Position numbers and translations under genes: made by a program. The notes under the pieces are model-generated. The model had not been told where the DNA came from and made no database searches. It worked only from the letters and a program-made list of their open reading frames with translations. A DNA stretch of 64,000 bases, taken from NCBI GenBank assembly GCA_016710965.1, contig JADJTW010000009.1, forward strand, positions 1-64,000. Reading direction: 5' to 3'. Positions 34,143 through 44,255 of this stretch are shown here, in pieces (position 1 is the stretch's first letter; each line of letters starts with the position of its first letter). This DNA comes from Flavobacteriales bacterium. GTDB lineage: Bacteria; Bacteroidota; Bacteroidia; Flavobacteriales_F; PHOS-HE28.

Positions 34143-34613
34143 ATGCACTTCACCATCCGCATCCTCTTCCCGCTGTTTCTCATCGGCATCATCGCTTGTT
34201 CAGCGCAACCGGCTGACGAACGGGCCACGGCAGCCGCACCGGAACTCACTAGCGGCAACCCCCAAGAGGTAACACCGCCTAGCGAACTGGCACTGCTGAT
34301 GCGCCGCATGGCCGCACACGCTGATAGTGTGAAGGTGGGTCTGGCTCGAGGTGATAAGGAACTCCCGCCATACCCGACGGAGATCGCCACGCTATTTACG
34401 GCCACTCCCACGAAGGACATGCACATCGACCCCATCACCTTCCCCACCTTCGGCAAGGACTACCAGGACAAGGTGGCTGCACTGTACGATGCCGCCCGCC
34501 GCGACCGGCCAGCAGCGTACAACGCCCTGGTGCAAAGCTGCGCCAACTGCCACAGCACCCATTGCCCCGGGCCCATGATGCGCATCAAGAAGATGTACGT
34601 GGCGGTGAAGTGA
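34143..34613 (+). CDS. Haem c-binding lipoprotein (cytochrome-like)
   Basis: The 156-residue protein has a lipoprotein leader (IRILFPLFLIGIIAC), a helical middle (ELALLMRRMAAHADSV) and one C-terminal haem c site CANCH followed by STHCPGPMMRIKKM. The late CxxCH position resembles c'-type cytochromes. It is probably a periplasmic electron carrier or sensor. The partner is not apparent from the neighbours. Confidence 0.82.
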   Translation: MHFTIRILFPLFLIGIIACSAQPADERATAAAPELTSGNPQEVTPPSELALLMRRMAAHADSVKVGLARGDKELPPYPTEIATLFTATPTKDMHIDPITFPTFGKDYQDKVAALYDAARRDRPAAYNALVQSCANCHSTHCPGPMMRIKKMYVAVK

Positions 34614-34647
34614 GCTCCGGGGCCCGATCGAGCGCAGGCTGACGGCG

Positions 34648-34661
34648 GACAACTGACAACT
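34648..34661. repeat. GACAACTGACAACT repeat before the MFS gene
   Basis: Two copies of the GACAACT heptamer in tandem, ending 19 bases before the ATG at 34681. Confidence 0.7.
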
Positions 34662-34680
34662 ATTCTCCCATCTTCGCCGC

Positions 34681-35985
34681 ATGTCCTCCACGCGGATCGA
34701 TCGCAACACCTGGCTGCTAATCATTGTGGCCGCGCTCGGGTACTTCGTGGACATTTACGACCTCGTGCTCTTCAATGTGGTGAAGCGCGAGAGCTTGGAT
34801 TTCATCCTCGGCGTTGGGCACCCTGACATCAAGAGCACGGGGATCACGCTATTCAACATCCAGATGCTGGGCATGCTGGCCGGTGGCATCCTCTGGGGCG
34901 TGTGGGGCGATAAGAAGGGGCGCATCACCGTGCTCTTCGGCAGCATCCTGTTGTACTCCATCGCGAACATCGCCAACGCCTTCACCTTCGACCTGGTGAC
35001 CTACGGCATCGTGCGCTTCATCGCCGGCGTGGGTCTCGCCGGAGAATTGGGCGCGGGCATCACGCTCATCGCCGAGACCATGCCTCGGGAGAAACGCGGC
35101 TATGGAACGATGATCGTGGTGACGGTGGGAGCGCTGGGAGCGGTGTTCGCATCGCTGGTGGGGGGGCACGGGCAGGGCATTGCGGCAGCGATCGAGAACG
35201 TGACGGGCGTGGCGCTCATGAACTGGCAGGTGGCCTACGTGGTAGGCGGGTGCATGGGCTTGATGCTGCTGGCATTGCGCGTGGGCACCTTTGAGAGCGG
35301 CCTTTTCCGACGCACGCAGGAGGAGCACGTGGCACGCGGCAGCCTGCGCATGCTGCTCGGCGATCGTGTGCGCTTGCTGCGCTACATCAACTGCATCCTT
35401 ATCGGCGTGCCCATCTGGTACGTCATCGGGGCGCTGGTGAACCTGTCGCAAGATGTCTTCGTGCCCGAACTGGGCATTGACACCTCTTCGCTCGATGCTG
35501 ATGGCTTGAAGAACATCAATGGCACGGCCATACGCTACGCTTACATCGGGCTCAGCGTCGGTGATCTGCTCAGTGGCCTCTTGAGCCAATGGCAACGCAG
35601 TCGTCGCAAGGTCATCATCATCTACCTCGGCCTCAATGCCGCGCTCACGCTCATCTTCCTCTTCGGGCTGCGCGGTGCCAGCATCGCCACGTACAATTGG
35701 ATCTGCTTCTTGCTCGGCGCCGCCACTGGCTACTGGGTGATCTTCGCCACGGTGGCAAGCGAGCAGTTCGGCACCAACCTGCGCAGCACGGTGGCGATCA
35801 CAGCGCCCAACTTCGTGCGCGGCAGCGTGTGGCCCATCACCGCAGCCATCGGCATGCTCGCAGGCAGCATGGGCAACGTGCTCGCCGCGCTCTTCGTGGG
35901 CATCCTTTGCATCGGCGGCGCCTTCTGGGCCGTGCGCCGAACCAGTGAGACCTTCAGCGCCGACCTTGATTTCGTGGAACGGTGA
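34681..35985 (+). CDS. MFS transporter
   Basis: The 434-residue protein has 12 predicted membrane segments. Major facilitator motifs are clear: the loop 2-3 signature GVWGDKKGRITVLFGSILLY near residue 80, RFIAGVGLAGELGAGITLIAE near 115, and PREKRGYG after helix 4. GLAGELGAG and the acidic residue in helix 1 (GYFVDIYDLVLF) resemble metabolite:H+ symporters. The substrate is unknown. Confidence 0.9.
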   Translation: MSSTRIDRNTWLLIIVAALGYFVDIYDLVLFNVVKRESLDFILGVGHPDIKSTGITLFNIQMLGMLAGGILWGVWGDKKGRITVLFGSILLYSIANIANAFTFDLVTYGIVRFIAGVGLAGELGAGITLIAETMPREKRGYGTMIVVTVGALGAVFASLVGGHGQGIAAAIENVTGVALMNWQVAYVVGGCMGLMLLALRVGTFESGLFRRTQEEHVARGSLRMLLGDRVRLLRYINCILIGVPIWYVIGALVNLSQDVFVPELGIDTSSLDADGLKNINGTAIRYAYIGLSVGDLLSGLLSQWQRSRRKVIIIYLGLNAALTLIFLFGLRGASIATYNWICFLLGAATGYWVIFATVASEQFGTNLRSTVAITAPNFVRGSVWPITAAIGMLAGSMGNVLAALFVGILCIGGAFWAVRRTSETFSADLDFVER

Positions 35986-36071
35986 CCGCCGGTTCAAAGC
36001 ACCACGGACGCCTCCCGGTCCATTCCAAGGCCGCTCCTACCTTCGGCACCCTTGTTGAAAACCATCCGTTC

Positions 36072-38300
36072 ATGTTGAAGCGATCCCTCTTTGCCGCGGC
36101 GTTGGTCATTGCCGCATCCGTCTCTGCGCAGAAACTCACGAATAAGGACATCTGGGCCAGTCCCACCTTCAGCGTCGAAAGCGTCGGAGGCCTGGCGTCC
36201 ATGAAGGACGGTGTCCACTACACCGCATTGGATGAAGAAGCCGGTCAGCCGGTGATCAACCAGTATGCCTATCGCACCGGCGAAAAGGTGGCCACCCTTG
36301 TGCGCGGCGGCGAGCTCATCCCCGTGGGCAGCCGGGAGCCTGTGGAGATGGATGGATACAGTTTCAGCGGCGATGAGAAGAAGATGATGATCGAAACGGG
36401 CAGCGAACCGATCTATCGCTACAGCTATTTCGCATACAATTACGTGTACGACCGCGCCAGCAAGAAGCTGGTGCCGCTGAGCGACTTGAACAAGCCCAAG
36501 CAGCGCCTGGCCACCTTCAGCCCCGATGGAGGCAAGGCCGCCTTCGTGCGCGAGAACAACCTCTTCATGGTGGACCTGGCCACGATGAAGGAATCGCAGA
36601 TCACCACCGACGGCGAATGGAACAAGGTGCTCAACGGCGCCACCGATTGGGTGTACGAAGAGGAGTTCACGCTGGTGCAGGGCTATGCGTGGAGCCCGGA
36701 CGGCATGCAACTGATGTACTTGCGCAGCGACGAGAGCGCGGTGAAGGAGTTCGACCTCACCTACTACAAGAACCAGCTGTACCCGAGCGAGTACCGCTTC
36801 AAGTACCCCAAGGCGGGCGAGGTGAACAGCACCGTATCGCTACGCCTGCACGACTTCGGCAGCGGGCTCACCTACGTTGTTCCGTTGGGAACCGATGAGA
36901 CTGACATCTACGTGCCGCGCCTCGGGTTCACGCCCAAGGGCCAGCCCTGGTTCATGCGGATGAACCGCTTGCAGAACGAGAAGCTCATCTGCACTGTGCA
37001 AGCTCCGCCACCCGGCACCAAGAAACAGCCCATGCTCACGGAGATCTACCGCGAGCAGGCCAAGACCTACATCGAAGTGTCGGACGACCTGCACTTCCTC
37101 GCCGACGGCAGCGGCTTCCTGCTCACCAGCGAGAAGGACGGCTTCAACCACATCTACCTGCATCGTATCGCAAGCGGCCCGGCGGCTACCACGGCAGCCA
37201 GCGGCGGAACCCAGATCACGCGCGGCGGTTGGGATGTGCTCGGCGTGAAAGGCATAGACGAGAAAGGCAAGCGCGTGATCTTCACCGCAGCCAAGACTTC
37301 CCCCGAGAGCGTTGATCTGCTCTTCGCCCCATTGAGCGGCAAGGGCGCATACCCGCTCTCACCGGCTGGTGGCGTGAATGATGCCGAGTTCAGCTCAGGC
37401 TTCCGCTACTTCATCAATACGCGAAGCACCTTGAACACGGTGCCGGTGGTGACCTTGCACGACGGCAGTGGCAAGCAGTTGAAAGTGCTGAAGGACAACG
37501 CAAGGCTCACAGCGGCCACGCAGGAGTACGGCTTGATGCCGCGTGAGTTCTTCACCTTCACTACGGCCGAGGGCGTAGAGCTGCACGGTTGGATGATGAA
37601 GCCGGCCGGTTTCCAAAGCCGCAACAGGTATCCTGTCTTCATGACGCAGTACAGCGGTCCCAACAGCAACGAGGTGGATGACGGTTGGGGGGGACGCAAC
37701 ATGGTGTGGTACTCCTTGCTTGCGCAGAAGGGCTACATCGTGGCTTGCATCGATCCGCGCGGCACGGGGCATCGCGGCCGCGACTTCCGCCACATCACCT
37801 ACGGGCAGCTCGGCAAGTACGAAGTGGAGGACCAGATCGCCGCAGCGAAGTGGCTGGGTCAGCAACCATGGGTGGACAAGGACCGGATCGGCATCTTCGG
37901 CTGGAGCTACGGAGGCTACATGAGCAGCCTGTGCATCACCAAAGGCGCGGATGTTTTCAAGGCAGCCATCGCCGTGGCACCTGTGACCAACTGGCGCTAC
38001 TACGATAGCATCTACACCGAACGATACATGGGCCTGCCCAAGGACAACGCAAGCGGCTACGACGACAACAGCCCCGTGAGCCATGTGGCCAAGCTGAAGG
38101 GCAACTACCTCTTGGTACACGGCGTGGCCGACGACAACGTGCATTACCAGAACAGCGCTGAAATGGTGCTGGCCCTGGTGAAAGCGAACAAGCCCTTCGA
38201 CCAGTTCATGTACCCCGATAGGAACCACGGGATCTATGGAGGGACCACGCGTTTGCATCTGTTCGAGATGATGACGAACTGGGTGGACGAGAATCTTTGA
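36072..38300 (+). CDS. Dipeptidyl-peptidase IV (S9 family)
   Basis: The 742-residue protein has a signal peptide (LKRSLFAAALVIAASVSAQ), an N-terminal beta-propeller with the DPP IV substrate-anchoring Glu pair (WVYEEEFTL near residue 195), and a C-terminal alpha/beta hydrolase domain. The catalytic Ser is in GWSYGGYMSS, the Asp in HGVADDNVHYQN and the His in YPDRNHGIYGG. It removes X-Pro or X-Ala dipeptides in the periplasm or at the surface. Two peptide transporters follow in the same direction. The ATG at 36072 opens the signal peptide. Confidence 0.95.
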   Translation: MLKRSLFAAALVIAASVSAQKLTNKDIWASPTFSVESVGGLASMKDGVHYTALDEEAGQPVINQYAYRTGEKVATLVRGGELIPVGSREPVEMDGYSFSGDEKKMMIETGSEPIYRYSYFAYNYVYDRASKKLVPLSDLNKPKQRLATFSPDGGKAAFVRENNLFMVDLATMKESQITTDGEWNKVLNGATDWVYEEEFTLVQGYAWSPDGMQLMYLRSDESAVKEFDLTYYKNQLYPSEYRFKYPKAGEVNSTVSLRLHDFGSGLTYVVPLGTDETDIYVPRLGFTPKGQPWFMRMNRLQNEKLICTVQAPPPGTKKQPMLTEIYREQAKTYIEVSDDLHFLADGSGFLLTSEKDGFNHIYLHRIASGPAATTAASGGTQITRGGWDVLGVKGIDEKGKRVIFTAAKTSPESVDLLFAPLSGKGAYPLSPAGGVNDAEFSSGFRYFINTRSTLNTVPVVTLHDGSGKQLKVLKDNARLTAATQEYGLMPREFFTFTTAEGVELHGWMMKPAGFQSRNRYPVFMTQYSGPNSNEVDDGWGGRNMVWYSLLAQKGYIVACIDPRGTGHRGRDFRHITYGQLGKYEVEDQIAAAKWLGQQPWVDKDRIGIFGWSYGGYMSSLCITKGADVFKAAIAVAPVTNWRYYDSIYTERYMGLPKDNASGYDDNSPVSHVAKLKGNYLLVHGVADDNVHYQNSAEMVLALVKANKPFDQFMYPDRNHGIYGGTTRLHLFEMMTNWVDENL

Positions 38301-38425
38301 AGAAGCTACAAGCATCAAAGGACCCCGATGGCCCGGTGCTCCCTTTTGAAGCTTGAAGCTTTTGCCTTGCAACTTGTCGCTTCTCTTCTACCTTCCCGCC
38401 CGTTCAACCCCAAGCCTAGGACCGA

Positions 38426-40276
38426 ATGACCAGCACTCCCACTGCCAGCAAACACCCCAAGGGCCTGTACCTCTTGTTCTTCACCGAGATGTGGGAGCGC
38501 TTCGGCTTCTACCTCATGCTGGGCATCCTGTATCTCTACATGACGGACAACCTCAAGGGCGGCCTGGGTTTCGATGAGGGTTCGGCGAACGACTGGTACG
38601 GCACCTACATCGCGCTCGTGTACCTCACCCCTTTCATCGGCGGTTTGCTGGCGGATCGGATCTTCGGCTACCGCAAGACGATCGTTGCTGGTGGTGCGCT
38701 CATGGCGGCTGGCTACCTCACGCTGGCCATACCGGGCACCACGGCCTTCTTCATCGCCATCACGCTCATCATCTGCGGCAACGGATTGTTCAAGCCCAAC
38801 ATCAGCACCCTGCTTGGCAACTTGTACAACAAGCCGGAGTACGCGCGGCTGAAAGATGGCGGATACAACATCTTCTACATGGGCATCAACATCGGTGCCT
38901 TCGTCTGCAATTTCGTTGCCGCTTGGCTGCGCAACGAGTACGGTTGGGGCTATGCCTTCGCGGCGGCCGGTATCGGCATGATCATCGGCCTCATCACCTT
39001 CATCAGTGGCAGCAAAGGCCTCGCTGAAGCGGATGTGGTGAAGCCCGTACAGAAGGAGGACATGCCCATGAGCCGTATCGTAGGCACCATCTTCGTTCCG
39101 GCCTTGATCTTCGCAGCCATCGGCTTCTTCGTGGGCCGCCTCACCGAAAGCGGGAACATCTTCGGAAGCACGAGCAATGACACCTTCCTATTCGCCTGCA
39201 TCCCGGTCATCTGGTTCTACCTGAGCACCTATCTGAAGAGCAGTCCGCAGGACAAGAAGCCGCTGGGCTCGCTTATGTACATCTACGTGGTGGTCATCGT
39301 GTTCTGGGCCATCTTCCACCAGAACGGCAACGTGCTCACCGCCTGGGCCGAGCGCAACACCTGGCGTCCGATACCAGAGAGCATGGTAGGCTTCGCCAAC
39401 GCTACCGGCATGCTGCAAGAGGTGGATGATGTGCCGGGCGAAGTGAACACGAAGGTGGTCAAGGAGGGAGATCGCACAGTGACGACCTATAGCGTCCGCT
39501 TCGATGGATTGAAGCGCGCCAAGGCAGAGAGCATCTCAACGCTCTTCGCAGGCAGCGTGGTGAAGACCGACAGCACCGCCAACGATACTTCAGCGGTGTT
39601 CGCTGCCGTACGACGCGTGAGCACGCGCGCCGAAGGGAAATTGCTCGCCGAGCAGGTCCTCGCCGCCGGCATGGTCGAGCACCTTGCCTACAACAAGTAC
39701 CTGGAAACTCTGCCGCGCGCGGAGTGGCCGACGGAGAAGGAACCCGCCAAGCTCATCAGCACCGAGCTATTCCAATCGCTCAACCCGTTCTTCGTGGTCG
39801 TGCTCTCGCTGTTGGTGGTGATCCCCTTGTTCACCTACCTCGGCAGGATCGGGAAGGAGCCCAGCACACCGGCCAAGATCGGGCTCGGCCTTTTCATCAC
39901 CGGCCTCAGTACCCTGGTGATGATCGCTGCCGTGGCCAGCAGCAACAACGCCGAAATGAAAGTGAGCGCGCTCTGGCTCGTGGGCACCTACGCCGTGATC
40001 ACCTTGGGCGAATTGTGCCTGAGCCCGATGGGCCTCTCACTGGTGAGCAAACTGAGCCCAGCACGCCTCACGGCCGTGATGATGGGTGGCTGGTTCCTGA
40101 GCACCAGCATCGGCAACAAGCTCGCCGGCGTGCTGGGCCACATGGGCAGCGACAGCGCCAACAAGAGCCTCGTGTTCTACATCAACTTCGCGGGCGCCAT
40201 GATCTGCGCCATCCTGCTCTTCATCGCCGTGAAGCGCATCGCAGCGGTGCTGAAGGAGAAGACCGGGCACTACTGA
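38426..40276 (+). CDS. Peptide MFS transporter (POT family), copy 1
   Basis: The 616-residue proton-dependent oligopeptide transporter has the family signature EMWERFGFY (ExxERFxxY) in helix 1, FIGGLLADRIFGYRKTI, and the FKPNISTLLGNLY motif. A polar segment of about 150 residues (residues about 320-440) interrupts the membrane domain, as in other Bacteroidota members. It probably imports the di- and tripeptides released by the DPP IV gene just upstream. A terminator follows at 40299. Confidence 0.93.
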   Translation: MTSTPTASKHPKGLYLLFFTEMWERFGFYLMLGILYLYMTDNLKGGLGFDEGSANDWYGTYIALVYLTPFIGGLLADRIFGYRKTIVAGGALMAAGYLTLAIPGTTAFFIAITLIICGNGLFKPNISTLLGNLYNKPEYARLKDGGYNIFYMGINIGAFVCNFVAAWLRNEYGWGYAFAAAGIGMIIGLITFISGSKGLAEADVVKPVQKEDMPMSRIVGTIFVPALIFAAIGFFVGRLTESGNIFGSTSNDTFLFACIPVIWFYLSTYLKSSPQDKKPLGSLMYIYVVVIVFWAIFHQNGNVLTAWAERNTWRPIPESMVGFANATGMLQEVDDVPGEVNTKVVKEGDRTVTTYSVRFDGLKRAKAESISTLFAGSVVKTDSTANDTSAVFAAVRRVSTRAEGKLLAEQVLAAGMVEHLAYNKYLETLPRAEWPTEKEPAKLISTELFQSLNPFFVVVLSLLVVIPLFTYLGRIGKEPSTPAKIGLGLFITGLSTLVMIAAVASSNNAEMKVSALWLVGTYAVITLGELCLSPMGLSLVSKLSPARLTAVMMGGWFLSTSIGNKLAGVLGHMGSDSANKSLVFYINFAGAMICAILLFIAVKRIAAVLKEKTGHY

Positions 40277-40298
40277 CCGAACTGCTGTTCACACGAGA

Positions 40299-40326
40299 GG
40301 AGCGGTCGTTTGCCGCTCCTTTCTTT
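40299..40326 (+). terminator. Terminator between the two POT genes
   Basis: GGAGCGG (40299-40305) and CCGCTCC (40313-40319) form a 7-bp stem with a 7-nt loop followed by TTTCTTTT. Confidence 0.85.
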
Positions 40327-40369
40327 TGTGCCCAAGGAGCTTCACCTTCACGCCCGCAATATCAAGCGC

Positions 40370-42160
40370 ATGACCGGAACCGCACCCACGCTCGATCAGA
40401 TTCGCGATTTCAAGGGCAAGTACCCCAAGCAGCTCTGGTACCTCTTCGGTACCGAGATGTGGGAGCGCTTCTGCTTCTATGGCCTGCGCGGAATGCTCAC
40501 CGTGTTCATGGTCACCCAATTGGACATGGGCGAGAAGGCGGCCAATCTCCAATACGGCGCCATCCAGGCCTTCGTTTACGCGTTCACCTTCATCGGCGGT
40601 GTGTTCGCGGACAAGATCCTCGGCTTCCAGAAGTCCCTGTTCTGGGGCGCCACGCTCATGATCCTCGGCGGCTTCATCATCGCCATGGCGCCGCAGGACT
40701 ATTTCTACATCGGCATCTGCTTCAACATCATCGGCACGGGCTTCTTCAAGCCCAACATCAGCACCATGGTGGGGCAGTTGTACAAGGATGGCGATGGTCG
40801 TCGCGATGCGGGCTTCGGGCTCTTCTATGCAGGCATCAACCTGGGCGCATTCCTCGGCGGCCTCGCCATGGTCTGGATCGGCAAGGGTTATTCGTGGCGC
40901 CTGGCCTTCGCACTGGTCGGCATCGTCATGATCATCAGCCTGATCAACTTCGTTTGGCGCCGTCGCGAATTCGGCCCCATCGGGCTCTCTCCCCTTCACC
41001 CGGACCTGAGCGCGTCGAAGCGCAAGGGTTATGAGATCGCCGTCTACATCGGCTCGCTCATCACCCTGCCCGCCATCTACAAGATGGTGACCAACACGGA
41101 GTACACCGATCTGTTCATGTACATCATCGGCCCGCTCACCCTGGTCTACCTCGGCTGGGAGATGCGGCGCTTCAACTACGCCGAGAACATGAAGCTCCTG
41201 GCCGCGATGGTCTTCGTCATCTTCAGCGTGTTCTTCTGGGCCTTCTTCGAGCAGAGCGGCGGCTCCCTAAGCCTCTTCGCCCTGTACAATCTCGAGGACA
41301 ACCTGCTGGGCGTGACCATCGACCCGAACAGCGTGAACAATTCCGCCAACTCGCTTTTCGTGATCGCCTTCAGCGCCCCGCTCGGCTTATTGTGGTTGTG
41401 GTTGAACAAGCGCAAGAAGGAACCGAACAGCGTGGTGAAATTCGGCCTTGGCTTCCTGTTGCTCGGTGCTGCCTTCTACATCTTCAAGAGCACGTTCGGC
41501 TTCGCCAACGCCCAAGGCATCACTTCCCTGGAGGTCTTCACGCTCGCCTACTTCGTGATCACCTTCGGTGAACTGTGCCTGTCACCCATCGGGCTTTCGT
41601 TGATGACCAAGTTGAGCCCTGTGAAGATCCATGGCCTGATGATGGGGATGTGGTTCCTCGCCAGCGCTTACGGCCAGTACATCGCAGGTCTGCTAGGTGC
41701 GGGCCTCGCCACCCCGGGTGAATATGTCTTGACCGTGCAAGTGCCGGAAGAGGAAGGGCTGATGAGCTCCCGGACCATCGCTTGGAAGGACACCAGCGGG
41801 ACCACGATGACCTTCGACAAGATGGAGATCGTCCTCACCACCAAGGAGGCCGACACGTCCAGGATCGAGTGGAAGGCGGTCCCCTCGGCCGAGTTCACCG
41901 TAGCCAAGATCAATGCGGCACAGGACACCATAGCTTGGAAGGTGACCGAGATCCCGAACAATGGCTCCGCTACGCTGAGCCTTCCGAGCAAGCTCATGGC
42001 CCGCAAGGACATGGAGGCCAGCATTGCACCACGTTCCATCGAGCGGTTGAAGTGCTACACCGATGGCTACGGCAAGCTCGGCCTATATGCGCTGATCGCG
42101 GGCGTGGCCCTCATCCTCATTTCGCCCCTCGTCCGCAAGCTCATGCGCGAGGTGCATTGA
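40370..42160 (+). CDS. Peptide MFS transporter (POT family), copy 2
   Basis: The 596-residue protein is a second POT transporter with EMWERFCFYGLRGML, FIGGVFADKILGFQKSL and FFKPNISTMVGQLY. Its large polar insert lies later in the protein (residues about 455-560, within LTVQVPEEEGL ... RKDMEASI). The two copies are diverged and separated by a terminator, so they are probably regulated separately. The ATG at 40370 is preferred; the in-frame ATG at 40310 lies inside the terminator hairpin. Confidence 0.92.
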   Translation: MTGTAPTLDQIRDFKGKYPKQLWYLFGTEMWERFCFYGLRGMLTVFMVTQLDMGEKAANLQYGAIQAFVYAFTFIGGVFADKILGFQKSLFWGATLMILGGFIIAMAPQDYFYIGICFNIIGTGFFKPNISTMVGQLYKDGDGRRDAGFGLFYAGINLGAFLGGLAMVWIGKGYSWRLAFALVGIVMIISLINFVWRRREFGPIGLSPLHPDLSASKRKGYEIAVYIGSLITLPAIYKMVTNTEYTDLFMYIIGPLTLVYLGWEMRRFNYAENMKLLAAMVFVIFSVFFWAFFEQSGGSLSLFALYNLEDNLLGVTIDPNSVNNSANSLFVIAFSAPLGLLWLWLNKRKKEPNSVVKFGLGFLLLGAAFYIFKSTFGFANAQGITSLEVFTLAYFVITFGELCLSPIGLSLMTKLSPVKIHGLMMGMWFLASAYGQYIAGLLGAGLATPGEYVLTVQVPEEEGLMSSRTIAWKDTSGTTMTFDKMEIVLTTKEADTSRIEWKAVPSAEFTVAKINAAQDTIAWKVTEIPNNGSATLSLPSKLMARKDMEASIAPRSIERLKCYTDGYGKLGLYALIAGVALILISPLVRKLMREVH

Positions 42161-42211
42161 CCTCACCGACCGGCACGATCATTGATATCCTCCAACGCTC
42201 ATCCTTCGCAT

Positions 42212-42811
42212 ATGCGTTCCACCCACTCCCTCCGATCACTGCCCGCCATCCTTGCAATGCTGCTGATCGTCCCGGGCTCCATCGCCCAAGTCGCCGCCCA
42301 GCCCTCGCATGAAGGCAGCAAACTGATCAAGTGGATGAGCATGGATGCCGCCCAAGCCGCCGCCAAGAAGACGCCGAAGCCGCTCTTCGTTGACGTGTAC
42401 ACCAGCTGGTGCGGGCCCTGCCGGATGCTGGACGCCAAGACCTTCAACGACGCCAAGCTGGCGGACTACGTGAACAAGCACTATTACCCGGTGAAGTTCA
42501 ATGCCGAAAGCGGCGATCCAGTCACCTTCAAGGGCCAGAAGTTCGAGAACCTCGAATTCAACCCCGCCATGGTGGGCAGCCGCAACGGCACGCACCAGCT
42601 CACCTACGCCATCGCCAACGTGCAAGGACGCATCGCATACCCCACCGTCGTTTACCTGGACAGCGACCTTAACGTGCTCGCCCCTGTGCAGGGCCTGATG
42701 GACCCTCAGCAGATGGAGCCGATCCTCGTGTACTTCGGCGAAGGCGCATACAAGACCCAGGACTACCAAGCGTTCCTGACCGGTTTCAAAAGCCGGTGGA
42801 CGGCACCGTAG
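42212..42811 (+). CDS. Thioredoxin-family protein, exported
   Basis: The 199-residue protein has a signal peptide (SLPAILAMLLIVPGSIAQVAA) and a thioredoxin fold with the redox motif CGPC in VYTSWCGPCRMLDAKTF near residue 68. The cis-Pro follows in RIAYPTVVYLDSD. It probably acts as a periplasmic thiol-disulfide reductase in envelope protein folding. Confidence 0.88.
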   Translation: MRSTHSLRSLPAILAMLLIVPGSIAQVAAQPSHEGSKLIKWMSMDAAQAAAKKTPKPLFVDVYTSWCGPCRMLDAKTFNDAKLADYVNKHYYPVKFNAESGDPVTFKGQKFENLEFNPAMVGSRNGTHQLTYAIANVQGRIAYPTVVYLDSDLNVLAPVQGLMDPQQMEPILVYFGEGAYKTQDYQAFLTGFKSRWTAP

Positions 42812-42832
42812 CCCATCCGCACTGCCCTGCCG

Positions 42833-42856
42833 AAAGCCCCGCCGCAACGGGGCTTT
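42833..42856 (+). terminator. Terminator after the thioredoxin-like gene
   Basis: AAAGCCCCG and CGGGGCTTT form a 9-bp stem with a 6-nt loop (CCGCAA), followed by CCCATTTCTC. Confidence 0.8.
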
Positions 42857-42946
42857 CCCATTTCTCGGCGATGTCATCGCGTAGCGTCCTCCGCGAACTA
42901 CATTAGCGGCCATTCCAACAACAACCACCCTTTTTCAAGCGCGGCG

Positions 42947-44236
42947 ATGAGCGAGAAGGCCCAGATCATCCTCAACGGCAAGACCTACGAATTCCCCGTG
43001 GTAGTGGGAAGCGAAGGCGAAAAGGCCATCGACATCAGCAAACTGCGCGACGAGAGCGGCTATATCACGCTGGACTACGGCTACAAGAACACCGGGGCCA
43101 CGCAAAGCGCCATCACCTTCCTCGATGGCGAACTGGGCATCCTCAGCTATCGCGGCTATCCCATCGAACAACTTGCCGAGAAGGCCAGCTTCATCGAAGT
43201 GGCCTACTTGCTGCTCTTCGGCGATCTGCCCAACGCCAAGCAGTTGGACGAGTTCCAAGGGAACATCCGCTATCACTCGCTGGTGCATGAGGACATGAAG
43301 CACTTCTTCGAGTTCTTCCCGAGCAATGCCCACCCCATGGGCATCCTTTCGGCCATGGTGAACTCGCTGAGCACCTTTTACCCACGCAGCCAGGACCCGC
43401 ACCGCCCGCAGCACGAAGTGATGCGGACCGTGTACCGTCTCATCGCCAAGATGCCCACGCTGGCAGCCATCAGCTACAAGAACAACTTGGGCCATCCTTA
43501 TATGTACCCCAATAACAAATTGGGCTACGTGGAGAATTTCCTGCACATGATGTTCGCCATGCCCACCGAGGACTATAAGGTGGACCCCGTGGTGGCCAGC
43601 GCGCTGAACACGCTGCTGATCCTGCACGCCGACCATGAACAGAATTGCAGCACAAGCACGGTGCGCATGGTGGGAAGCAGCCAGAGCAATATGTACAGCG
43701 CTGTAAGCGCAGGCATCGCAGCCTTGTGGGGACCGCTGCACGGTGGCGCCAACCAGGAGGTGATCGAGATGCTCGAGACCATCCGCAACGATGGGGGCGA
43801 CATCCAAAAGTGGGTGGACAAGGCGAAGGACAAGAACGACCCCTTCCGCCTCTTCGGCTTCGGGCACAGGGTGTACAAGAACTTCGACCCGCGCGCCAAG
43901 ATCATCAAGAAGAGCTGCGACGATGTGCTGAAGAAGATGGGCGTGAACGACCCCGTGCTGGAGATAGCCAAGCAACTGGAGGAGATCGCCCTGAAGGACG
44001 ACTACTTCGTGAGCCGCAAGCTCTACCCGAACGTGGATTTCTACAGCGGCATCATCTACCGGGCCATCGGCATCCCCACGCGCATGTTCACCGTCATGTT
44101 CGCCCTGGGCCGCCTGCCCGGCTGGATCGCCCAGTGGAAGGAGATGGTGGACAACAAAGAGCCCATCGGCCGCCCGCGCCAGATCTATACCGGGGCGAAA
44201 AAGCGCGACTATGTAGCGCTTGCCGAGCGAAAATGA
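42947..44236 (+). CDS. gltA: Citrate synthase
   Basis: The 429-residue type II citrate synthase condenses acetyl-CoA and oxaloacetate in the TCA cycle. Active-site regions are intact: ADHEQNCSTSTVRMVGSS near residue 227, GPLHGGANQEVIEML with the first catalytic His near 266, FGFGHRVYKNFDPRA with the second His and substrate Arg near 305, and the catalytic Asp in PNVDFYSG near 364. Length and the N-terminal beta domain (ILNGKTYEFPVVVGSEG) fit type II enzymes. Confidence 0.96.
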   Translation: MSEKAQIILNGKTYEFPVVVGSEGEKAIDISKLRDESGYITLDYGYKNTGATQSAITFLDGELGILSYRGYPIEQLAEKASFIEVAYLLLFGDLPNAKQLDEFQGNIRYHSLVHEDMKHFFEFFPSNAHPMGILSAMVNSLSTFYPRSQDPHRPQHEVMRTVYRLIAKMPTLAAISYKNNLGHPYMYPNNKLGYVENFLHMMFAMPTEDYKVDPVVASALNTLLILHADHEQNCSTSTVRMVGSSQSNMYSAVSAGIAALWGPLHGGANQEVIEMLETIRNDGGDIQKWVDKAKDKNDPFRLFGFGHRVYKNFDPRAKIIKKSCDDVLKKMGVNDPVLEIAKQLEEIALKDDYFVSRKLYPNVDFYSGIIYRAIGIPTRMFTVMFALGRLPGWIAQWKEMVDNKEPIGRPRQIYTGAKKRDYVALAERK

Positions 44237-44255
44237 CCCGCACCTGAGGCTCGTC

